DNA from: Histomonas meleagridis
Lineage: Eukaryota > Parabasalia > Tritrichomonadida > Dientamoebidae
Assembly: GCA_020186115.1 (NCBI GenBank)
Contig: WSYJ01000160.1
Coordinates: forward strand, 92,529 to 156,528
Direction: 5' to 3'
DNA length: 64,000 bases
Below, in pieces: positions 48,791-60,948 of this stretch. Position numbers and translations under genes: made by a program. The notes beneath the pieces are model-generated. The model was not told the DNA's origin and did not search any database. It was given only the letters and a program-made list of their open reading frames with translations. The first letter of the stretch is position 1, and the number at the start of each line of letters is the position of its first letter.

Positions 48791-49332
48791 GTTTTAGATC
48801 CATGAGATTGTATTGGCGGGTTAGGTGGGTTAGATATTGAACCACTGTTTAATGTAGCTGAAGGCTTGGGTGTTGGATTTGGTTGAGCTTTAGGATCTTG
48901 AACTTTGATTTCTTGAAGAAGTTTTTGAAGTGATGTTTCTGAAACACTACTTAAAACTTTCACTTTCGTTTGAACACCAAATTGTTGTGCTAACTCTTCT
49001 TCTAACTTATCAACTTTGCCTGTGCCAAGACTAACTATAATAATTGGCATTTCGTCTGAAACATACTTGTAAACTTGTTTCGAAAAACTAAGATTAAAAG
49101 GTGGCTTACAAGAAACAATAAACAAACAAAATTGACATTTAGGATTAAGAAGTGGATACTTCTGTTTCATTTGTGAAAAATGATATTTAAATGTCACAAA
49201 ATCATATGAAAAACTTTCGTTTTGATAAACTTCAAAACTATTGTCGACTTTGCATGTTTTATTTTTTCGTGTAATACACCCGATGACTTGTTCATACAAA
49301 GGACCAATAACAAGTACTCTTTGCTTCTGCAT

Positions 49333-50168
49333 ATATTAAAATAAATGCCACAAAATAATGCATGGCATTTTAATACGTATACTTTGTGCTGAAATTCAAC
49401 AAATTATTTCGGTTATGCTATCATTATCGTGTAGGGGGCCATGGCCCAAGTCCAGAAAACATCGAAATCATTTTCACAAGCATATCATAAGGTGGCATTT
49501 TTTTGAAGATGTGGCATTTATTGTTTTATGAAAAATGACTCTTTTGAAGCTTTCCAAATTCATTTTAGGGACCAAAATATAAGAACATGCATATTGTTAG
49601 TTAAGGAAATTATATTAAATGATATCAAACAATATTCAAACCAAAATATAAAATAATATTATGATTACCAAAAAAAAAAAATAATAATTAATATAAATAT
49701 TTCTTTTTTTCACTTGCTTTGTAGTTGTTTCTTCTAATAAATGTTATATAATGTTTAAGTTCAGGTATAAAGTCGAAGAAATGTAAAGTTACGATAGGGT
49801 TGCAAAACGGTTTTGAAAAATGATTTTAAAATAATTTTCTTCCTTACTAATTTACCTGAGCAATATTGGCACAAAGTAAGTGAGCAAGCCAACTTCGATT
49901 TCTTGTATGCATTTTAAGAAATATTATCTTTGATTTGATTAACAATCTTTTTTATAGTTAAAAAATAGTGGATATTCCAAAACGAACAATCCAGAGTGGT
50001 GCTAAAAGTATTTTTTCACTTACAAATATCACCAAATAACATTTTGAAATAATATTTACAAAATTGGTAAGGAAAAATTCCCAATTTAATTATGATATAC
50101 TTAAGTTATATGTGACTATTTTTGTTGGTTGGTTGTTACCTTTTTTGAATCGTTTTCGTTTTCCTCAG
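49333..50168. other. divergent intergenic region between two GTPase genes
   Basis: About 830 AT-rich bases between the start of the minus-strand GTPase gene and ATG 50169. A perfect 12-bp palindrome GGGCCATGGCCC lies at 49436-49447, unusual in this background. Confidence 0.5.
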
Positions 50169-53100
50169 ATGGAAATTATTTTTATAGGCTTGACATATAA
50201 ACGGTCGTCAATAACCAATTCATCTGCACAGCAAAGTAAACAAATTACAAGTGGACATAGTACTAATCCATCTGCACAGCAAAGTAAACAAAGCACAGGT
50301 GGACACAATCCATCATCTTCATCAACAGGACAAATTACAGGTGGATACAACCCATCCAAATCTTTTAACTCACGGAAATCCAAAACAACTTTGGATGATA
50401 ACAAGAACAAGAAATTTGGAACTACTATAACGATAAAGAAAGATAATAAGATCATTGAATTTCGACCAGATCTTAATGTTTTCAAAAGAGCTCTTAATGA
50501 AGCGAATGGTAAACCAGTTCTTTTTATAACCATGTGCGGATCATTTCAGGTTGGGAAATCATCAACAATAAAAAAGCTTTCTGGAGAGAAAAGCGTTGAA
50601 ATTGGAAATGGTTCGGAAGAGCAAACAAAAGGTGCTTACGTATATGGACCATTTCCATACAATTATATTCGGAAAAGGTTTGGAATGGATGAAGTTCAAG
50701 ATAATGATACCCAAATTTTCTTTGTTGATACAGAAGGATGTAATGGTTTTGACACAGGAGATACAAATGTCGAAGCAAACACATTCCTTCTGAGTCAACT
50801 TATTGCACCATATGCAGCTCTATCAAATGTACTTGTTACATTAATGGATAAAAATATTAGGTTACAAGAAGTCCAAGCAAATGGAACTCTTTTTAGAATT
50901 ATTAGAGAAGTTCGAAAAGGAACAGTTGATACGCATTTCTTAGGAGTTGTTCAAAATTATATAATTAAAGATGATCCATTTGATGAAATGCGCCAAAAAG
51001 TTACAAAAATCATGCGAAAGAGATTTGGTGAGCAGAGTGAACTTCAAGATTTTATTCCTCTTCCATTCTTTGATCCGAGATATGATATTTTAAATCAGGA
51101 CAAGAAATTTAACGATGGTTTCAATGAATTTGCAAAAATACTATTAAATTCTCTTGAAGAGTCACGTCAAAAGTGTATTATTGATGCAGAATCAGCTTAT
51201 AATATGTTTGAAACTTTAGTTAAAAGAACAGAAGATCAAGATCTTCAACAACTTGTTCAGAAAGCAATTGAAAACGGAGAATTATCAGCAGCAGAACGTC
51301 TTTGTTTAGGCGATGTCAATAGAATTATTGAATCAAAAACAAGTATTATTCAAAAATCAATTAAAGAATTACAAGATCAACTTAAAAAGAATCCCTTCTT
51401 TGAAATACCACAAATCGAAATTAAACAAAATATTTGTGATGCTGCATTTCATGAAATGGAAAGTTTTCCAGAATCAGTCAAAAAACTTGTGATTTATCAA
51501 GATTTCCAGAATCGTATTTCGAATGAAATATCAACCAAATATGAAGAATATTATAAAGTTATTGAAGAAATAAGAAGTAAACAAATTACATTACTTAAAC
51601 ATTCGGCAGATACTATCTTCGATAATTTATCTAGAATTGAATTAGTAAATATTTCCAACAATAATTTAACAGAACTTCCTGATATATTAGAAGCATGTCG
51701 AAATAACCTTAAAAATTCTTTCATAAAAACGTTCAAAAATGAAATTTATAATGTTTGCAAAGTAAAAAATAATACAAATACGAAACCAGATCTTAGTACT
51801 CTTCTTCAAACAACACCTTTTAAAGAAATAATTTTTGATGATGTTCAAAAGGATCTTTTACAATATCTTACACAAACATTAAACAATCAAATGAATAAAT
51901 TTTATGAACCTGCTCAAAAGAGATCCGAAGAAAACAAGAATAAACAATTTGAAACACTTAAGATATTGGTTAATGATATAATTAATACAGAAGTTGCTAA
52001 CTTTAAGACTAATTCCTTTAACAAACCTACCACTAATAATACTATTAAAAATATAAGAGATGATATTACACATAAATATATTGAAGAATTAAATAATTAT
52101 GATAAAAATATTCAAAAAATATCTGAAGATACATTATCCAAACTTAAAAATTATGGAAGTGAAAAGTTATCAGAACATATACAAGAAATAACTGAATTCA
52201 TTAAAATGAGTATTAAAGAAAGACAAGAAAATTTCAAAGCTTATGCAAATGCAATGATAAAAGATTTTATAAATAATAAACATATTGAGTTACAAAGGAG
52301 GTTTAAAGAAAGTAATGAAACAGATTCATTGAAAATATTTACTGAAGAAACAATCAATGCAATTAAATCTGAATATACATCTCTAGCTCGTCAAATTTGT
52401 AAAGATAAAAATGCTAAAGAAGAAGATTTACAAAATCTATTTAAAGATGGATTCACTGATTTAAATTCACTTATACAAAATTTACAAGAAATTTCTGAAT
52501 GTGTTGCTCAAAGTAATTTGGAAAACAAAATTAATTCTAAAAAACTTGAAGCTGAAGAAATTATAGATCTAGAAATAAATTATCAAATGCAATATATACA
52601 AGCTAATAATAATATTATTAACATCAAAAACATTAATTTCTATAATATGAATCATAAACAAGCTTTAAATATGTATACTAATGATGGAACTAATAATTTC
52701 CTTGAGTACATTAAACATTTATGTATACATGAAATTAGATTATCTGATATTCATGATCAAAATATGAAAAATGAAATAGAAAAATTCATTAAAGATTATA
52801 GCATAAATAAAGTTAATGAAGTGAATGAAAAAATTATGGAAATTGCAAATGAAAATATAATTAAAGCAGCTGATGAAAAAGAAAATGAAATAATTTTAAC
52901 AATTAAAAGAATTAAAGATAATCTTTTAGCCGAAATTACAAAAAGAAATTTAAGCGAATTTGTTGATAAGGATGATGAAAATGATTTCAAAAATGAATGT
53001 ATCAATAAATGTGATGAGATTATCAAAAACGTAAATGTTCATTATGTTAATAAATTGAAAATTGTTAGAGATAATTCGATTGATAACAATTTAAGTCAAA

Positions 53101-53345
53101 TAAAGATTGCTATTACTGATACACAAAACAAATTAATTAATGAAATTGAAGAAAATATTGAGTTAATAATTATTGATTCAACAAAAGATTATGTACAAGA
53201 ATTGGGTCATAAAAAGGATAAAAATTATGCAAATATTTTCTCGAATAGTGATGAAAGACAATTTAAAAATAAGTGCAGCTATAAATGTGAAGATATTTTG
53301 AGGAAATTGCCCAGTAATTACAAGAATATGATATTAAAATTCTAG
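50169..53345 (+). pseudogene. large GTPase gene, 5'-truncated and ended by a TAG
   Basis: It encodes about 1,058 residues from ATG 50169; TTG 50064 opens the same frame. It begins in the low-complexity linker ('SAQQSKQ', 'NPSSSSTGQ') and lacks the N-terminal domain of its neighbour. GTPase domain: P-loop 'GSFQVGKSS' (near 123-131) and 'DTEGCNG' G3. A very long helical/coiled-coil region follows. The TAG at 53343-53345 interrupts a frame that stays open to TAG 53510-53512; the duplicated copy at 41568-41789 has Leu (TTG) at the same place. So the reading frame probably once ended at 53512. A functional protein with a slightly shorter tail cannot be excluded. Confidence 0.7.
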
Positions 53346-53642
53346 GATGAAATAATCGATAGCAAAATTGTTGCGTTAAGAAACGAAGCTAAACATATAG
53401 CTGAAATAAACAAACAAAATGGTTCAGTAATCGGAGATATATTTGATAAAATAGTTAGTTTGATATCAAATTCAAAGATAATTACTGGAATTAAAAAATT
53501 ATTTACATCTTAGTGTCTACTTTCCAATCATTAAACCTTTTCATTCACATTTGAATTTTTATAATTTTGGTTTTAAACAAATAATTTATTTATTTAGAAA
53601 TTGATTTCGTATTAAAAAAGATGTTTCATTTTGCTATAACTT
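53346..53642. other. convergent 3' region of two GTPase genes
   Basis: Bases 53346-53512 are the residual frame after the TAG. The following 130 bases are the shared intergenic tail, which is repeated at 41439-41567 in inverse orientation. Confidence 0.7.
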
Positions 53643-54857
53643 TTATTCATAAAATTCTTTAATTTTCTTTTGAATTTTCATCATGTGTTCGCTAAGTTCG
53701 CGATATTTTGGTGAAATTCTTCTTTGAAATTCTTCAGCAAATTTGGTGATTTCGACATGTTCTGTGGTAATTGAACGAAGTTCTTGAACAGCGTCATTTG
53801 TAATTGAGTTCATATCAATAAATGGAACAGTAATACTTGAATTAGTGAGTAAACACAACTTACAATCATCAATTAAACTTTGGATGTATTTCACCTTGTT
53901 ATCGATTATATCTTGAACTTGTTTCGAATAATTTGTTTCTGATGATTTCTTTCCTTTAAATGCATTTCGTACGACTTCTGTAAGATCTTCTTTCGATGTT
54001 CGTTTAATTAATGCATTAAATATTTCGCAGGCTGAATCAGCATCAAGAATAGATGTTTGAAGGGATTCATCAATTTGTTGAATTAAATGTTGTGCGAAGA
54101 TATCAAAAGCATCATCAAATTGTTTTGATTGATGAAAGATGTCATTATTTATATTAAATTGAGGAAGTGGAATGATTTCATGAAGATCTATTTTCTGAAA
54201 TTTTGCGCGCATTATCTTTGATATTTTCTCTTGTGCTTTATCGAAATTATTATGTGGATCATATCCAGCAACATTTGTAAAAACGCCCATTAAACGAGTG
54301 ACATCTCTTCCTGTGCCTTGTCGAATACTTTCAATAATACCAAACATCGTATTTAATGCGTCCACTTCTTGACTCGTCATTGATGTTTTGAGTATTGAAA
54401 TAAGTACATTAGAAAGTGCTGCATAAGGTGCAATAAGTTGACTTAAAAGAAATGTATTCGCTTCTGCATTATTACCACCTGTTAAAAAGCCATTGCACCC
54501 TTCAGTATCTACAAAATATGTATCTAAATCTTCACTCATGACATCAATTCCATATCGCGTTCGCATACCCTTATATGAATATGGTCCATGAGCAAATGCA
54601 CCGCGTGTGGTTTCACGTATTCCATCACCAATTTGAATTGAATTACTTCTGTCACCTGTTAACTTTTTAATAGTTGATGATTTACCTGTTTGGAAAGAAC
54701 CACATAATGTAACAAAAATTACACGCTTTCCTTTCGATGGTGCTAATGCTTGTTTGAAAAGTCTCGGGTCATGAACAAAATCTGTAGTTTTATTTTCACA
54801 TACAATAGAAGTTGTGATTGAATTATAGGTCGGCTGAGAGTTACACCCTTGTTTCAT
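53643..54857 (-). CDS. large P-loop GTPase, short form
   Basis: The 404-residue protein lacks the linker and N-terminal domain of the neighbour but has the complete GTPase core: P-loop 'GSFQTGKSS' (53-61), switch region 'ETTRGAF', and 'DTEGCNG' (116-122), followed by a helical region ending 'KIKEFYE'. Pattern and order fit the GBP/atlastin-like branch of dynamin-superfamily GTPases, though the GBP 'RD' guanine motif is uncertain. It is the intact member of the cluster. A Tc1/mariner element sits 60 bases upstream of its start codon. Confidence 0.8.
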   Translation of the reverse strand: MKQGCNSQPTYNSITTSIVCENKTTDFVHDPRLFKQALAPSKGKRVIFVTLCGSFQTGKSSTIKKLTGDRSNSIQIGDGIRETTRGAFAHGPYSYKGMRTRYGIDVMSEDLDTYFVDTEGCNGFLTGGNNAEANTFLLSQLIAPYAALSNVLISILKTSMTSQEVDALNTMFGIIESIRQGTGRDVTRLMGVFTNVAGYDPHNNFDKAQEKISKIMRAKFQKIDLHEIIPLPQFNINNDIFHQSKQFDDAFDIFAQHLIQQIDESLQTSILDADSACEIFNALIKRTSKEDLTEVVRNAFKGKKSSETNYSKQVQDIIDNKVKYIQSLIDDCKLCLLTNSSITVPFIDMNSITNDAVQELRSITTEHVEITKFAEEFQRRISPKYRELSEHMMKIQKKIKEFYE

Positions 54858-54917
54858 TATGAAAATGAAATGAATGCCATGAAAAACCTTTCTGGCATTT
54901 TTATCTACTCTTATTTA

Positions 54918-54942
54918 TAGTGAGCTCAAAATCGGTTAACAG
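54918..54942 (+). repeat. left terminal inverted repeat of the Tc1/mariner element
   Basis: It begins TAGTGAGCTCAAAATC and pairs with the right end with a few mismatches. Confidence 0.75.
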
Positions 54943-54962
54943 TTCAATTTTTCAATCAATAA

Positions 54963-55997
54963 ATGTACAAGGCTATCATGTCTATGCAGATTCAAGATCG
55001 CTATAATTTTTTAAGAAAACTATGCATTGAACAGTTTAGTGGCAAAATTTATAAAACTGTCTCATATGTAGGATGTACATATAATACTGTGAAAACAGCT
55101 TTAAATTTCATCCAACATCCTCCTCCTTATATTGCAAAATCTGGACCAGAACCAATCATCAAAAAGCACCATGAAATATTTATTGAGGTCCAAACATTAA
55201 ATAATCATTATATTACAAATAAACTACTTGCTGATTAATTGGTTGAAACTTTTCCTGACATCAAACACTGTTCAGCTAATACTGTTGGTTCAGCTAGAAA
55301 AAAACTTAGAATAAAATATGCGCCACCTAGATCTGTAGTCAAGTCAAACGATCATGTCAAAATTACAAGGGTTAATTGGTGTCAATTTCATATTTAGAAC
55401 GGAACAACTTTTCATAACGTAGTGTTTTCTGATGAAAGTTGGTTTGAATTAGATCGAAACCGTAGATGGTTATGGCGGCATGTAGATGACTATTCTCCAA
55501 TGGTATGTGCAGAAAAAGTAGCACACCCAAAAAAGGTAATGATTAGGGGTGCCATTGGTTTGAATTTTAAATCAAAACTGGTCTTTATTGAAGGTCCTGT
55601 CAGTTCAGATATATACTTTGAACAAATTATCATAGGGAGTGGTCTTCTTACGGATGCAGATAATGTTTATGGGCATGAACAGTGGGTGCTACAACAGGAC
55701 AACGCTAGACCACATATTGCAAATGATGTAATCCAATCTCTGGATTACTTAGATGTTCTGTTCATTGATGATTGGCCCCCATACTCTCCTGATTTAAATA
55801 TCATAGAGGTTGTCTGGGCAATCATGAAGAGAAGATTGGAAGCAAAAATTATAAGATCGATTGATGAACTCAAAAACGTAATCATTGATGTATGGAATAA
55901 CCTATCGCTGGAGACAATTAATAGATTGGTACTTTCGATGCCAGCTGAGCTGCAAGCTTGCGTAGCTAATCAAGGGAACACGATTCTTCACCTTTAA
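54963..55997 (+). pseudogene. Tc1/mariner transposase, two in-frame stops
   Basis: Translated straight through, about 345 codons stay in one frame, interrupted by TAA (55236-55238) and TAG (about 55395-55397). The N-terminal part is helix-turn-helix-like. The catalytic triad is visible: 'FSDESWF' (first Asp), 'QQDNARPH' (second Asp) and 'SPDLNIIEVVW' (Glu), with 35 residues between the last two, a DD35E spacing rather than the DD34E of Tc1. Normal motif order and no frameshift indicate recent inactivation. Confidence 0.85.
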
Positions 55998-56084
55998 TAA
56001 ACGGTTTTCTCAAAGTCGGTTGATAAATTTTTTTGAAAAATTTAAATATATAAACGATAATTTTTTCTTAATTTCATCGAAATT

Positions 56085-56109
56085 TTATCAACGAACTTTG
56101 AGTCCACTA
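56085..56109 (-). repeat. right terminal inverted repeat of the Tc1/mariner element
   Basis: Reverse complement begins TAGTGGACTCAAAGTTC; the match to the left end is clear but imperfect. Confidence 0.75.
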
Positions 56110-56111
56110 TA

Positions 56112-57750
<1,639 letters not shown>

Positions 57751-58823
57751 TATTTTTTTTTATTTTTTGATTAAAATATCTTGTATCCATGGGAAGAAAT
57801 GATAATTTTTTTCAAATAAATTGGTTACATTCAATTCCCAAGTGAGAAAAACAACACATTCCAAAAAATATGACATACGATATTTGACTCAAAATATCTC
57901 CATAAAAAAAAAATAGATTAATAATTTCAATAATTTTATTAAATCATATTTTGAAGTTTCAATTTGATTGCATTAAAAATTTAAATGATTATTATAAATA
58001 ATACATACTAATAAATACATTCATTCATTATTAATTGTTCTATTCTTTCATTATTATTTATCATAATACGTTTTGAACATTTATTATTTTATTACAGCTG
58101 TTTGCTCTTTGTTTGGCTTTACAAAAATAAATATTTACTTTTGGATATCCAAAATTGAGAAGTTTACGAATGCTCTCGTAAAAGAATATCTAGCTTCACG
58201 AAAGTAAATGTCTCACTTAATAAAAGTAAATATCTGCATTTTCAAATGAATACTTAATAAAAAAAAATTAAATTATATACAAATTATCAGACTTTAATTA
58301 AAAAATATATATTCACCGAAAAATATCTAAAAACCAAATTTTTCAAAAAAAAAGGAATAATTATTTGATTTCTAATTTTTTAAAAAAACCAATGCTCAAA
58401 ATAATCTCTATATCATAATAGATATGTTTTATGAGTTTGAAATGTTTTTACTAATATATATGTAGAGAAAAAGTAAATTTAATTTGGTGCTCATCACACC
58501 AGGACCCCCTATAGGTTCAAAAAAATAATTAGGGCACAAATAATTCAAATCAAGTGTTGTGTCAAATTTATTTTCATTCAATTTTTGGTTATTTACATAC
58601 AGCTGTATTAATTAAATCATTCATCAACATTTAATAATAAATATTATATTTATCATTGATTATTGATCATTTATTGTTATCTATGAATGAGATTAATGAA
58701 TAACATTATACATTACATTATGAATAACATTATTAGGCTAACCTAACACAAATATGTCACAAATTGTATAATTCGAAATATTTTTTATCTGATGTTTCAG
58801 GATTTACAGAAATAAAAACAATG
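57751..58823. other. intergenic region
   Basis: About 1 kb of AT-rich sequence. A small GC-rich patch near 58490-58520 (ACCAGGACCCCCTATAGG) is unexplained. No gene seen. Confidence 0.4.
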
Positions 58824-60023
58824 TCAAATGATTCGATTCGGAATTACTTTCAACAAATCATTAATTTGATTATGTTCGATCATTTCATGAATCGAATCTA
58901 TGAGTGATTGATCGATTTCTGAACTTGGAACATATGCTGCTGTTAGCGAAGGCGGCGTTTCGATCATTTTCCTTATTGATTGAACAACTTCATGATTCAT
59001 ATGTTTTGCCGCATTTGAAATCGGCGTATATCGAGCGAAAAGTAATGCAGAAGTATAAAAGTCAGTACTATCGATTGAGTTAAATAAAGATTCGATTTCT
59101 TTAGTTTTGAGATCATTAGAAAATGCAGCATCATATATGCGGAGTTCTGGTGGTATGTCAATGTGATCTTTCTTAACAATTTCGCGTACTTTCGTGTCGC
59201 ACAACTCGAGAAATTGGGGAAGATTTTGTGCATCAAACGTTTTGATGCGGTGAACCGTCGTATTTGAAAGCATTTGAAAGCCATCGGCGGTTGGAGGGAT
59301 GATGGGCAAAATGATTGGGAAGTCGAATGTTAAGGTTGAAATGAGATTAATTACGCTTTTAGGGGCGTTTTTGAGAATTAGGCGACAATGGTTTGCTGCA
59401 TGTTGAGTTTTTTGTTCTACAGAAAGCCATGCTGAAGTGATTGATAAAGCAATGCTTGAATTGATTTTGGAAAATGAATTTAAAAATAGATAACAAAGTG
59501 TGGACTTAAGAGGATTACGATCTACAAGATATTTTGGAAATTCATTAATTAACTTTGTTTCAAAAATATCAACTGATTGCTTCTTTAAAATCCCTACAAA
59601 CCTCTTAAACCAGAGAATATCAATTTGTGGATTTTCGATCCAAAAAAGGAATTTTTGACAAAATGGAACATTTTCAATTGCTGTTACAACTGATATATAA
59701 TAACATAAGCTTGTTTCATTTGAAGTATTCCACATCTTATTGAGTTTATCACCAGATAATGAGTTTAAGCATGATTTAACAACATCTGAGCAAGCTTTGT
59801 AAATATTTGGACAATCATTTTCATAAACACCTGAATAAATTTCCAATATTTCTACTACGTATTCATCTTCAGAAAGTTCTGGTTTTTTCCTTAAAATCGT
59901 TGCAAAAACTTGACTTGTTTTTACTAGTTCTTCAAGTACTTGTGTATTCGGATTATCTTTATTCTCAATGATATGTTGGAACAATTCCGAGAGCTTATTA
60001 CATAGCTGATGCAGAGCTTCCAT
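58824..60023 (-). CDS. helical-repeat-like protein, function unknown
   Basis: The protein has 399 residues from ATG 60023. It is rich in Leu, Ile and Phe with helix-pair spacing that suggests a HEAT/ARM-like solenoid, but no repeat consensus is firm. No signal or membrane span. The start codon is divergent from eS17 by 121 bases. Not recognised. Confidence 0.6.
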   Translation of the reverse strand: MEALHQLCNKLSELFQHIIENKDNPNTQVLEELVKTSQVFATILRKKPELSEDEYVVEILEIYSGVYENDCPNIYKACSDVVKSCLNSLSGDKLNKMWNTSNETSLCYYISVVTAIENVPFCQKFLFWIENPQIDILWFKRFVGILKKQSVDIFETKLINEFPKYLVDRNPLKSTLCYLFLNSFSKINSSIALSITSAWLSVEQKTQHAANHCRLILKNAPKSVINLISTLTFDFPIILPIIPPTADGFQMLSNTTVHRIKTFDAQNLPQFLELCDTKVREIVKKDHIDIPPELRIYDAAFSNDLKTKEIESLFNSIDSTDFYTSALLFARYTPISNAAKHMNHEVVQSIRKMIETPPSLTAAYVPSSEIDQSLIDSIHEMIEHNQINDLLKVIPNRII

Positions 60024-60144
60024 TCGAGTGAAGAAAGGAAGTCGCACCTAAAACGAACGTTAAAATAACAGGAACCGTTTATTCCGTTGATGTCACTTTT
60101 TATCATGTGATGGAATTTGACTATCTTTGTTTGGCCTTTCCGAA
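60024..60144. promoter_or_regulatory. divergent promoter of eS17 and the helical-repeat gene
   Basis: A 121-bp region between opposite start codons. It contains TTTGACTATCTTTG and TTCCGAAATGG contexts; no strong shared box is seen. Confidence 0.4.
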
Positions 60145-60528
60145 ATGGGTCGCATTAGAACAAAGACTACAAAAAGAGCTTCACGTCTTATAATTGAACG
60201 TTTCTACGGTCAACTCAGTTTTGATTTTCAAGATAACAAACGTGTTTGTGATGAAGTTGCTACAATCCCATCAAAGAGAATGAGAAATAAGATTGCTGGT
60301 TATGTTACACATTTAATGCGCCGCCTTGAACGTGGTCCTGTTCGTGGTATTTCCTTTAAGCTTCAAGAAGAAGAACGTGAAAAACGTGATAACTGGATGC
60401 CAAAGATTTCACAACTCGATCAACCGAATATTAGTATTGATGCCGACACCAAAGCTATGCTTGCTGCAATTGGTCTTGGTGAAATGGAAGGTGTTGCTGT
60501 TAGGGACAATACACGCCGCCGTAAATAA
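60145..60528 (+). CDS. RPS17: ribosomal protein eS17 (S17e)
   Basis: The 127-residue protein is a typical eS17: '[24 protein letters not shown]', '[33 protein letters not shown]', and '[14 protein letters not shown]' match the family along its whole length. It is a small-subunit component. ATG 60145 is chosen because 'MGR(I/V)RTK' is the universal start; a TTG-initiated extension at 60127 is rejected. Confidence 0.97.
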   Translation: MGRIRTKTTKRASRLIIERFYGQLSFDFQDNKRVCDEVATIPSKRMRNKIAGYVTHLMRRLERGPVRGISFKLQEEEREKRDNWMPKISQLDQPNISIDADTKAMLAAIGLGEMEGVAVRDNTRRRK

Positions 60529-60948
60529 ATCACATTAATAATTTCATCTTAAAAAAAAAACAAAGAAAAATCATAAATCTCTTGTGCGCTTATGTACGAA
60601 ATATGTTGGTATCAATCAAAGTGTTCTAATGAATATAGTTCCTCATAAGTAACAATTAGTTTTATTCACTTATTTTCATTTTGAACCTACGAAATAAGCA
60701 TTCTTTCATTATATTATTGATCTAAGCTAATATAAAGTATTTATTGATATCTTCAAAAAGTTTCATTAGGTGAAAGTTTTGGGGTGCTCTGTTGTTCAAT
60801 CATACAAAAAGTTCATATGAATTCAATCGAAAAGTGGGGAAAGGTGAAGTCAGAATCGATCGTTTTTATTGAACAGCTATGTTCACAAATTTTAAGAAAT
60901 ATTTCAATGGGCCTTTAAAAAAAGTCAAGTCACAAAACACAAGAAAGC
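60529..60948. other. intergenic region
   Basis: About 420 AT-rich bases upstream of BspA 3. No feature seen. Confidence 0.4.

Larger units (their letters stand above)
45158..49332 (-). pseudogene. multi-domain large GTPase gene, broken by one stop and one 32-bp duplication
   Basis: The gene spans about 1,390 codons. Order from the N-terminus: a 150-residue alpha/beta domain resembling a small-GTPase fold but without a P-loop ('RVLVIGPLYEQ', then 'PIIIVSLGTGKVDK'); a 290-residue low-complexity linker with repeats; a GTPase domain with P-loop 'GSFQTGKSS' (near 474) and 'DTEGCNG' (G3); and a long coiled-coil region. The first frame ends at TAA (46906-46908), but the same frame then stays open for over 330 more codons with protein-like sequence, so it is one gene with one in-frame stop. 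A 32-bp tandem duplication (45548-45611) then shifts frame, and the tail (45158-45535) continues in the new frame. The GTPase part resembles the GBP/atlastin group of dynamin-like GTPases. Confidence 0.75.
54918..56109 (+). mobile_element. Tc1/mariner-type DNA transposon, inactive
   Basis: The element is about 1,192 bp. Terminal inverted repeats of about 25 bp begin TAGTGAGCTCAAAATCGGTT on the left and (reverse complement of the right end) TAGTGGACTCAAAGTTCGTT. Both are flanked by TA, the target-site duplication of the superfamily (54916-54917 and 56110-56111). A single transposase gene with two internal stops lies inside. Confidence 0.85.

Noticed and set aside
58490-58520. GC patch near ACCAGGACCCCCTATAGG
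   Set aside because: Too short and without structure or repeat partner to support a call.
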